Assembly: GCF_000219725.1 (NCBI RefSeq)
Contig: NC_015732.1
Span: 558,001 to 622,000 of the forward strand
Length of the DNA: 64,000 bases
Direction: 5' to 3'
Source of the DNA: Gracilinema caldarium DSM 7334
GTDB taxonomy: Bacteria > Spirochaetota > Spirochaetia > Treponematales > Breznakiellaceae
A program made the position numbers and the translations under genes. How positions within the stretch are numbered: position 1 is the stretch's first letter; each line of letters starts with the position of its first letter. Below are positions 17,897 through 25,563 of this stretch, piece by piece. Under the pieces are notes generated by a model. That model did not search any database, was not told where the DNA came from, and saw nothing but the letters and a program-made list of their open reading frames with translations.

Positions 17897-18231
17897 TGTA
17901 TACCCTGCAGTTTACTGAGCCAGCTGAGCATGATTTACTCTCTATACTCACATATATTACAGAAGTATTAAAAGCCCCTGATTCTGCAAAACAACTAGTA
18001 GCTGATTTCGAAAAGCAAACGGAACTATTAAAAACCGCACCCCTATGTTGTGCCCTAGTTTCTGATGATTATTTGCGGTCTAAAGGTATTCGTGCTCTTT
18101 TAGTTAAAAAGTATTATCTCTTTTATGTGGTTAATGAAGAAGAAAGCCTTGTTTCTGTAATTAGAATTCTCTATTCTCGAAGAGATTGGTCAAACATCCT
18201 ACGAAATGACAACACATACATAAAGGACTAA
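17896..18231 (+). CDS. RelE/ParE-family toxin
   Basis: This is a 111-residue protein. ATG at 17896 overlaps the antitoxin stop; a longer reading from GTG 17890 is less likely. It shows RelE/ParE features: YTLQFTEPAEHDLLSILTYI at the start, a central helix, and the C-terminal core IRALLVKKYYLFYVV ... VIRILYSRRDW, in which the terminal Arg-rich strand matches ParE/RelE toxins. It may act on ribosome-bound mRNA or on gyrase; the family does not settle which. rfbB starts 3 nt after its stop, so rfbB may be partly read from the TA promoter. Confidence 0.88.
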   Translation: MYTLQFTEPAEHDLLSILTYITEVLKAPDSAKQLVADFEKQTELLKTAPLCCALVSDDYLRSKGIRALLVKKYYLFYVVNEEESLVSVIRILYSRRDWSNILRNDNTYIKD

Positions 18232-18234
18232 CCC

Positions 18235-19353
18235 ATGCGCACCTTTAAAAACCTACTTGTAACCGGCGGTGCCGGATTCATCGGCTCCAACATGATTCGC
18301 TACCTCCTCTCTGGTCCCTCAGGCTTTACGGGCCGGGTCATCAACCTGGACCTCCTTACCTATGCGGGCAACCCCGAAAGCCTCGCCGACATCCAGGCCC
18401 GCTACGGCTCCGGCTCCGACCCCCGCTATATCTTCGTGCAGGGGGATATCTGCGACCGCCCCCTTATCGAGCGCCTTTTTACGGACTACCAGATTGATGG
18501 GGTGATCCATTTTGCGGCCGAGAGTCATGTGGACCGGTCCATTTTGGGCCCCGAGGCCTTTGTCCGCACCAACGTCATGGGAACCTTTACCCTGCTCGAC
18601 GTCGCCCGTACCGCCTGGGCTGGCAAATACACAGCCGGCCATGAGAGCCAGAATGCAGAGGTAACTTCAGTCCTCTTTCATCACATCTCCACCGACGAAG
18701 TTTATGGGAGCCTCGGAGACTCGGGCTACTTTACCGAAACCACCCCCTATGACCCACGATCGCCCTATTCGGCCAGCAAGGCCTCGAGCGACCACCTCGT
18801 CATGGCCTACCACCATACCTACGGCCTCCCCGTAACCCTTACCAATTGTTCCAACAACTATGGCCCCTATCAATTTCCGGAAAAACTCATCCCCCTCATG
18901 GTGCTGAACATGCTGGAAGGAAAGCCCCTTCCGGTCTATGGGGATGGTAAAAATATCCGGGACTGGCTCTATGTGGAAGACCACAACAGTGCCGTGTGGC
19001 TTGTCATGCAGCAGGGCAGGGTAGGGGAAAAATACAACATCGGCGGCGAAAACGAATGGCAGAACATCGAACTCCTCCAGGAGCTCATCAATCTGGTCGC
19101 AGAAGAAACCGGCAAACCCGCCGAGGCCCTGCGCAGCCTTATCACCTATGTCAAGGACCGCCCGGGCCACGACCGCCGCTACGCCATCGACTGCACCAAG
19201 CTTAAAACCGAACTCGGCTGGAAACAGTCCGTAAATTTCTCCGAAGGCCTCCGCAAAACCCTCCGCTGGTACCTTGCCAACCCCGAATGGATCTCCCACG
19301 TCCGCTCCGGCTCCTACCGCACCTGGATAGAAAAGAACTATGAGAAGCGGTAG
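18235..19353 (+). CDS. rfbB: dTDP-glucose 4,6-dehydratase
   Basis: This is a 372-residue RmlB SDR: GGAGFIGSNMIRYLL at the N-terminus, DICD, HFAAESHVDRSI (~95), HISTDEVYGSLGD (~150), and the catalytic YSASKASSDHLV (~178). It forms the 4-keto-6-deoxy intermediate for the RfbC and RfbD reactions. It is intact but separated from rfbACD by two TA modules, with its start 3 nt after a toxin gene. Two short pieces of it (19060-19095 and 19322-19340) recur fused at 21688-21744. Confidence 0.97.
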   Translation: MRTFKNLLVTGGAGFIGSNMIRYLLSGPSGFTGRVINLDLLTYAGNPESLADIQARYGSGSDPRYIFVQGDICDRPLIERLFTDYQIDGVIHFAAESHVDRSILGPEAFVRTNVMGTFTLLDVARTAWAGKYTAGHESQNAEVTSVLFHHISTDEVYGSLGDSGYFTETTPYDPRSPYSASKASSDHLVMAYHHTYGLPVTLTNCSNNYGPYQFPEKLIPLMVLNMLEGKPLPVYGDGKNIRDWLYVEDHNSAVWLVMQQGRVGEKYNIGGENEWQNIELLQELINLVAEETGKPAEALRSLITYVKDRPGHDRRYAIDCTKLKTELGWKQSVNFSEGLRKTLRWYLANPEWISHVRSGSYRTWIEKNYEKR

Positions 19354-19376
19354 AAGATATTGGCCAAATGTGCTAA

Positions 19377-19866
19377 AATGAAAAATATGATGAACAAGAT
19401 TCCAAAACGATTAAAAAAGAGCCTATTATCGAAGTCATTTGGCAAGTTCAGTTTGATATCCCAAATGCAGTAGATGCCTTACCAGGTATAATATATACAA
19501 ACCTGAGAGGACGTTACTCAGCATTAGAGATGCGTCGTATGCCTGTAGCAGATATTCCTCCGAATTGAAATCTTGAAAGGCTCTAACTTGGTGATATGTC
19601 CTTTGCGTCACTCTTTACGCTATATTGATCTGTTAACGTTATATAAAGAGCCAGATCTTTCTGCATTGCAATTACATATTCAACTTGGAACATACATGGT
19701 AAAAAATATACCCCTTCAAATGCGTATGGAATTGCTAGAGAATAATTATCTACATGTGATACAGATTGCAACCCCTTCACAAGTACATCTCCCCGAAGGC
19801 AATCTTAATGGTAGTGTAGTTGATCTGGAAATTTTTCCTATAAATACATCAGAAAATTGGAATTGA
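19377..19866 (+). pseudogene. TIGR04255-like protein, broken
   Basis: Two adjacent frames look like one decayed protein. Frame 19377-19568 has no start codon and reads ...KKEPIIEVIWQVQFDIPNAVDALP..., like the N-terminal PIVEAVIDIRF segment of TIGR04255 proteins. Frame 19573-19866 continues with LRHSLRYIDLL, GTYMVKNIP and HVIQIATPSQVHLPEGNLNGSVVDLEIFP, like the family's LRYINR and IQIANPAQV segments. The middle (~40-60 residues) and the C-terminus are missing. The function of the family is unknown. Family identification is from memory of its motifs. Confidence 0.55.
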
Positions 19867-19998
19867 TGAGACTTCCAGTGTAATAGAACCATGGTAAAAT
19901 TTGCAAAAACTTTAAAACGGCAAATGGTATTGTTCGCTGGTAAACTGTGGTACTTATTCATATAAAATAGCAAAGAACCGCATTTTCTGGGGGCTATT

Positions 19999-21687
19999 AT
20001 GAAAACAAATTTGCTTGATACAAAAACCTTAACGTTTAGAGAAATCATTGGTAACGGGAAAAAGTATGAAGTTCCTGTTTATCAAAGAGATTATTCCTGG
20101 AAAGAAGAGCATTGGGAAGAACTATGGCTTGATATTGAACAAATGCAAATGAATTCGTCTGAAGTACATTATATGGGTTCAATTGTATTGCAAAATAAAA
20201 CAGATAAAACTTTTACAATTATCGATGGCCAACAACGATTTACAACATTAAGCATATTGGTATTAGCATGTGCAAAAATATTATCAGAACTAAACACCAA
20301 TGAAGATAGGGAGCGCGTTAATATATTAAGAGATACGTATCTTGGTAATAAAGATGGAATTTCTTTGCATTATACGAGTAAATTACAACTTAATGTTAAT
20401 AATAATGATTTTTATCAAACATACCTTCTACAGTTAAAAGAGCCCTTGAATAAATCAAAATTAAATGATTCGAATAAATTGATGATTAATGCATATAATT
20501 ACTTCCTGAATAAATTAAGACAAAAAGAATTTTCTAAAAATGGTATATCTTTATATACATTTGTAGATCAAATTATTGGAGATAAATTGTTGTTTATTCA
20601 AATTACTGTCGATGATGAATTAGCTGCTTATACAGTATTTGAAACACTTAATGCAAGGGGACTTGAATTAACATCAACTGACCTTTTAAAAAATTATTTA
20701 TTTTCAATTGTAAAAGGTGAAACTGATATTCAGCAGTTGCAAAAAAAATGGAAAGAAATTGCAGAAACGGTTGGAATAAAAAAGCTTCCACAATTTATTC
20801 GCTATTATTTAAATTCAAAACAAAAACTTATAAGATCTGAACGGCTCTTCAAAGAAATAAGACAAACTATTAAACAGCAAGAAGAAGTATTTACTTTTTT
20901 GGATGATTTATCTAACTATGCCGATTTATATATTGCACTGGATGACTCAGAGAATGAATTATGGAAAGATTCGCCAGAAATAGCAAAACTTATTGAAGAA
21001 ATAGCACTTTTTAATGCTGAGCAGCATAAGTCATTACTTATGGCAGCTTATTTTTCGCTAACTAAAGAAGAGTTTGTAAAGGTACTAAGAATTATTCGAG
21101 CTATAGTCTTTCGTTATACAGTTATCTCATCGCTAAATCCAAATGAACTTGAAAAACAATATAATAATGTAGCAGTTAAAATTACAAATCGAGAGATAGA
21201 TAATGCATCGGATATATTTAGGTATTTACAGCCAATATATCAAAATGATGAAGATTTTAGATATAGTTTTACTACAAAGGAATTTGACACAAGAAATTCA
21301 CAACAACGAAAAATCGTTCGTTACATCTTAGCAAGTATTGAAAATCAAAAATATAATAAAAATTTATCGGTCATAGATGTTGATGCAACAATAGAACATA
21401 TTTTGCCTGAAAATGCTGAAGAATCATGGTTTTTAGATTTTGAACAAGAGGATTTTGAGTCAGCAGTATATAGACTTGGCAATTTAACGTTGCTGGAAAA
21501 TAAAATGAATGCTAAAGATGCAGCAAATGCATTGTTTGAAAAGAAAAAAACAGTCTATGAACGAAGTCAATATGAAATTACTAAGGAGATAGTATCATAT
21601 GATACATGGAATATGAATGATATAAGAAACAGACAAAAAAACTTGCCGATATTGCTGTTACAATATGGAAAGCAAGATATTGAATAA
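19999..21687 (+). CDS. DUF262/DUF1524 protein (GmrSD-like nuclease family)
   Basis: This is a 562-residue protein. The N-terminal DUF262 domain has FREIIGNGKKYEVPVYQRDYSW (~11-32), GSIVLQ (~63) and the catalytic-type FTIIDGQQRFTTL (~72-84). The C-terminal DUF1524 HNH-like region has IEHILPENAEESW (~468) and RLGNLTLLENKMN (~495). These two domains form GmrSD-type modification-dependent restriction enzymes, where DUF262 uses NTP and DUF1524 cuts DNA. All key motifs are visible, so the gene may be active. It stands alone in an AT-rich island, with a GGGGG ribosome site at 19989-19993, and ends directly at a scar of rfbB sequence. Confidence 0.85.
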   Translation: MKTNLLDTKTLTFREIIGNGKKYEVPVYQRDYSWKEEHWEELWLDIEQMQMNSSEVHYMGSIVLQNKTDKTFTIIDGQQRFTTLSILVLACAKILSELNTNEDRERVNILRDTYLGNKDGISLHYTSKLQLNVNNNDFYQTYLLQLKEPLNKSKLNDSNKLMINAYNYFLNKLRQKEFSKNGISLYTFVDQIIGDKLLFIQITVDDELAAYTVFETLNARGLELTSTDLLKNYLFSIVKGETDIQQLQKKWKEIAETVGIKKLPQFIRYYLNSKQKLIRSERLFKEIRQTIKQQEEVFTFLDDLSNYADLYIALDDSENELWKDSPEIAKLIEEIALFNAEQHKSLLMAAYFSLTKEEFVKVLRIIRAIVFRYTVISSLNPNELEKQYNNVAVKITNREIDNASDIFRYLQPIYQNDEDFRYSFTTKEFDTRNSQQRKIVRYILASIENQKYNKNLSVIDVDATIEHILPENAEESWFLDFEQEDFESAVYRLGNLTLLENKMNAKDAANALFEKKKTVYERSQYEITKEIVSYDTWNMNDIRNRQKNLPILLLQYGKQDIE

Positions 21688-21744
21688 CAGAACATCGAAG
21701 TCTTCCAGGAGCTCATCAATCTGCTCCTGGATAGAAAATAACTA
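21688..21744 (+). repeat. scar made of two rfbB fragments
   Basis: 21688-21723 matches 19060-19095 inside rfbB with two mismatches in 36 bases. 21726-21744 matches 19322-19340 at the rfbB end with one mismatch in 19 bases. The 226 rfbB bases between the two pieces are missing. This is a remnant of a second rfbB end with an internal deletion, lying immediately after the DUF262 stop. Confidence 0.85.
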
Positions 21745-21745
21745 C

Positions 21746-21859
21746 TTGTAATACTCAACGGTATCTGCGTATAATTTTACTATGAGTAAAAGATTTGAAG
21801 GCGAGGAAAGCCTGGATATTACTTCAGAGAAAGCTATTTATCCTAATGCTGTGGTTTAA
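21746..21859 (+). other. promoter-like site and 25-codon reading frame
   Basis: TTGTAA (21746-21751), an 18-base spacer and TATAAT (21770-21775) are followed 7 nt later by ATG at 21782, which opens a 25-residue frame (MSKRFEGEESLDITSEKAIY...) ending at 21859. There is no Shine-Dalgarno. I do not recognise the peptide. It may be the leftover 5' end of a gene cut when the IS1380 element was inserted or decayed, or a real small gene. The remaining bases to 21869 show nothing. Confidence 0.35.
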
Positions 21860-21869
21860 TATCTAAGGC

Positions 21870-22267
21870 TCAATTCAGCATATATCCTTCCTGTCCGATA
21901 TACGCGAAAATGGGGTGATAGCCGTCCACCTCTTTATAGGTACGGCTCACCCCTTCTTTGTGGCTTTTGGAATTATCCAGTGGCGAGGTATCGATATCGA
22001 CCGGTATATACGGTCTACCATAGCTGGAACATAGGTTAAATCCAGACTTTCCAGAAAAAAGCTATCTTCCCGGACTATATCCATTTCTTCAAAACGGGTC
22101 CTGCCTTGGGTAAAAAGTCCTATGATTGATTTCAGGACATGGGGATGGCGAGGTGTAGCTTTTCCGCTATGCTTACAAAAGCCAATTTTTTCTAGTATCT
22201 TTCCTACCAGCGCCATGCCGCCTATGCTATTTAATTTTTCTGTGGTAGTATTTATGACGTAATCCAA
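21870..22267 (-). mobile_element. IS1380-family transposase remnant
   Basis: The minus strand encodes the first ~95 residues of an IS1380-type transposase (KLNSIGGMALVGKILEKIG..., then GLFTQGRTRFEEMDIVREDSFF). It has AGGAGGTGA and a TATAAT box upstream, within 22268-22320. A frameshift follows. In the second frame the catalytic region is readable as DIDTSPLDNSKSHKEGVSRTY, then GYHPIFAYIGQEGYMLN and a stop at 21870. About three quarters of the enzyme, with the other catalytic acids, is gone. It is a decayed, inactive element. Confidence 0.85.
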
Positions 22268-22327
22268 GCTTCACCTCCTGGGTGCATTTTGTTTTAGTGG
22301 TAATTCATTATACACCATCAGGTTGGC

Positions 22328-25300
22328 TTGGGTTACTTTATTTTTTATACGGATTCAGGTAAAAATTTTGCCGATGGGGATCCCATGCTGGCCGGAAAAG
22401 ATATATCCCAGTGGGATGTGGCGGCTTGTCTTAATTTTATGTGGTTAAAATGGAATGAAATATTTAGCCGTACCCTGGGTAATGCAGAGCGCTCGTTGGT
22501 GAGTGAGCTTAAGCTTTTTCGCAATACCTGGGCGCATCAGGGCAGTTTTACCAGTGATGATGCCTATAGGGTTTTGGACTCCGCAGAACGATTACTCAAT
22601 GCAATTTCTGCCCCTCAATCTGAAGAACTTAACAAAATGAAAATGGAACTTCTGCGGCTTCGATTTGATGAGCAGGTTCGCAATGAAAAGCGGAAAAGTT
22701 CCATTATTGAAACAACTGCCAATACATCGTTAAAGCCCTGGCGGGAGGTTATTGTTCCCCATAAAGATGTGGCCTCCGGCCGGTATCAGCAAGCTGAGTT
22801 TGCCGCCGATCTCTGGCAGGTACATTTGGGCGAAGGCTCCGATGAATATAAAGACCCGGTAGAATTTTATAGGCGTACCTATTTAACAGATAGCCTGAAA
22901 AAATTACTCACTAATGCTATTAAAAGACTTACCGGCACTGGTGGTGATCCGGTGGTGCAACTGCAAACCAATTTTGGTGGTGGCAAGACCCATTCTATGC
23001 TTGCCCTGTATCATCTTTTTTCTGGCGCTTCTGTTTCTTCGCTCCTTGGAATAGAAGAGATTCTAAAATCCTGTGGCGTATCTGAACTGCCCCATGTGTC
23101 CAGGGTGGTGCTCGTGGGTAATAAAATATCCCCTGGTAACCCGGTCCGAAAACCCGATGGTACCTTGGTTAAAACGCTTTGGGGTGAGCTTGCCTGGCAG
23201 TTGGGTGGTAAAAATGCTTTTAGTATCATTGCGGAGGATGATGAGCGGGCTACCAGTCCTGGGGACCGGCTCAGATTACTTTTTAATGAATATGGTCCCT
23301 GTCTTATTCTTATTGATGAGTGGGTAGCCTATGCCCGCCAACTCCACGATCAAACGGATTTGCCTGGGGGCAGTTTTGAAACCCATTTTTCCTTTGCCCA
23401 GGCCCTTACGGAGGCCGCCAAGGGGGCTCAAAATTGTCTTTTGGTAATTAGCTTGCCCGCCAGTGATACCGCAGGGTCTCCTCACACCCTAGCCGATGAT
23501 GCAGAAGTTGGTGGGGCTCGCGGCCGTGAAGCGCTGGCTCGCTTACGGAATGTGGTAGGCCGTTTGGAATCATCCTGGCGGCCAGCCACCGCAGAAGAGG
23601 GCTTTGAGATTGTGCGACGACGGCTTTTTGAACCAATCCGTGATCAGGACAATTTTAAGAACCGTGATGTAGTAGCCCGTACCTTTTCAGAATTGTACCA
23701 AAATGAACAGCAGGAATTTCCTCCTGAATGTCGTTCCGTAGATTACGAAAATCGTATTAAAGCCGCGTATCCTATTCACCCAGAAATATTTGATAGACTC
23801 TATACCGATTGGTCTACCCTGCTTAAGTTCCAACGCACCCGTGGAGTTTTGCGTCTGATGGCCGCGGTAATTCATAGCCTTTGGGAAAGCAATGATAAAA
23901 ATCCACTCATTCTTCCTGCAACTATTCCAATAGATGATCCAAGGGTCCAGTCGGAGCTTACCCGTTATCTTTCTGATAACTGGGCGCCCATTATAGAAAA
24001 GGATATTGATGGTCCCCAATCTTTGCCCCGTCGTATTGATGCAGACATTACCAATTTAGGAAAATATTCAGCCACACGGCGGGTTGCCCGTACTATATTT
24101 CTAGGTTCTGCGCCAACCTCGGATGCGGCGCATCATGGTCTTGATGACCGGAGTATTAAATTAGGTTCTGTATTTCCTGGTGAAAGCCCGGCTCTTTTTG
24201 GTGATGCCCTTCGCAGACTCGCCGGCAGTGCTACCTATCTGTACCAGGATGGGAGTCACTATTGGTATTCTACCCAACCTACGGTTACAAAACTTGCAGA
24301 GGATAGGGCTGAACAATTACTAAACAATCCAGATATGGTGAGTATGGAAATTGAAGCCCGTTTAAGAAAAGATTTACAAACAAAAGGTGATTTTAGCCGC
24401 ATCCATGCGTTTCCCCATGGGAGTCAGGATGTCCCTGATGATAAGGATACCCGATTAGTTGTCTTGGGTATTCAATTTCCTTATGATAGAACCGACCGTT
24501 GTTTAGCTTTACAAGAAGCACGAAATATACTGGAAAAGCGGGGAATAGGCCCCAGGTTATATAGAAACACCTTGGTTTTTCTTGCCGCCGATGCAAACCG
24601 TCTTCAGGATTTGGATGGGGCTGTTCGAAGATATTTAGCATGGAAATCTATAGTAGATGAAAAAATACAGTTAAATCTTACACCATTTCAGGCTACCCAG
24701 GCAGAGCAGCAACTGGCTGAAGCAGAAAAAACTGTGTTAGCTCAAATTCCGGAAACGTATATTTGGGTTATTGTGCCGTTTCAAAAAAATCCCCAGGTAA
24801 GTATAGAAATGCAGGCGTTAAAGGTTTCCGGACAGGAAGCTTTAGCGGTCCGGGCTGCTAAGAAACTAAAGAATGAAGAGCTTCTCGTAACATCCTATGC
24901 CCCAAGCAGATTAAGAATGGACCTTGATACCATTCCTCTCTGGAGGGGTAACCATATTTCTGTAAAACAGCTCTGTGAATATTATGCCCAATATGTATAT
25001 CTGACCCGTGTTACCAATCCTGAGGTAATTGTGAAGGCTATAATTAATGGACTGTCGCTTTTATCCTGGGAACAGGATTCATTTGCCTGGGCGGACTCAT
25101 GGGATGAAGAGGCTCAGCGGTATAAGGGATTGCAATATCAGGTAAATCATAGTTACATTGACACTGAAAATACAGGGCTTATTGTAAAACCGGCAGTTGC
25201 GGCTGCTCAGGTGCAAAGGGAAACAAAACCTGTAGGGACTGAGCCTAGTCCCGCGGAGAAAATTGTAATTGATGATTCCGGCCAAGTTGCAGACAGGATA

Positions 25301-25561
25301 CCAGACATACAAAACACAATACACCAGCCGAAACGGTTTTTTGGAACTGTAGAACTAGATCCCGATAGGATAGGGCGCGACGCGGGCCGTATAGCAGATG
25401 AAGTGCTTTCTCATCTTGCGTCTCTGCCACAGGCTAAGATTAAGGTTCGCTTGGAAATAGAAGCGGAACTTCCCCAGGGTGTAGATGAAAGGGTAATAAG
25501 AACGGTAACAGAAAATGCAAATACCCTGCGTTTTAAAAACCATGGTTTTGAAAGGGAGTAA
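22328..25561 (+). CDS. Swt1-type HEPN / DUF499 ATPase, probably 5'-truncated
   Basis: This is a 1077-residue protein. The N-terminus holds most of a Swt1-like HEPN domain (WDVAACLNFMWLKWNEIFSRTLG, then RNTWAH, the Rx4H nuclease-type motif). The DUF499 ATPase follows, with Walker A TNFGGGKTHSMLALYHL (~219-235) and Walker B CLILIDEWVAYARQL (~331). The family occurs in defence islands, often beside DUF1156 methylases, which are absent here. The expected first HEPN helices are missing: the frame begins with poor sequence from TTG 22328 next to the IS1380 remnant. The first ATG is at 22385. The stop lies 2 nt before an ABC ATPase gene. Confidence 0.8.
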   Translation: MGYFIFYTDSGKNFADGDPMLAGKDISQWDVAACLNFMWLKWNEIFSRTLGNAERSLVSELKLFRNTWAHQGSFTSDDAYRVLDSAERLLNAISAPQSEELNKMKMELLRLRFDEQVRNEKRKSSIIETTANTSLKPWREVIVPHKDVASGRYQQAEFAADLWQVHLGEGSDEYKDPVEFYRRTYLTDSLKKLLTNAIKRLTGTGGDPVVQLQTNFGGGKTHSMLALYHLFSGASVSSLLGIEEILKSCGVSELPHVSRVVLVGNKISPGNPVRKPDGTLVKTLWGELAWQLGGKNAFSIIAEDDERATSPGDRLRLLFNEYGPCLILIDEWVAYARQLHDQTDLPGGSFETHFSFAQALTEAAKGAQNCLLVISLPASDTAGSPHTLADDAEVGGARGREALARLRNVVGRLESSWRPATAEEGFEIVRRRLFEPIRDQDNFKNRDVVARTFSELYQNEQQEFPPECRSVDYENRIKAAYPIHPEIFDRLYTDWSTLLKFQRTRGVLRLMAAVIHSLWESNDKNPLILPATIPIDDPRVQSELTRYLSDNWAPIIEKDIDGPQSLPRRIDADITNLGKYSATRRVARTIFLGSAPTSDAAHHGLDDRSIKLGSVFPGESPALFGDALRRLAGSATYLYQDGSHYWYSTQPTVTKLAEDRAEQLLNNPDMVSMEIEARLRKDLQTKGDFSRIHAFPHGSQDVPDDKDTRLVVLGIQFPYDRTDRCLALQEARNILEKRGIGPRLYRNTLVFLAADANRLQDLDGAVRRYLAWKSIVDEKIQLNLTPFQATQAEQQLAEAEKTVLAQIPETYIWVIVPFQKNPQVSIEMQALKVSGQEALAVRAAKKLKNEELLVTSYAPSRLRMDLDTIPLWRGNHISVKQLCEYYAQYVYLTRVTNPEVIVKAIINGLSLLSWEQDSFAWADSWDEEAQRYKGLQYQVNHSYIDTENTGLIVKPAVAAAQVQRETKPVGTEPSPAEKIVIDDSGQVADRIPDIQNTIHQPKRFFGTVELDPDRIGRDAGRIADEVLSHLASLPQAKIKVRLEIEAELPQGVDERVIRTVTENANTLRFKNHGFERE

Positions 25562-25563
25562 TT

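Noticed and set aside
21870-22330. Intact IS element
   Set aside because: The transposase is frameshifted and ends after the first catalytic region; most of the enzyme and one element end are missing.
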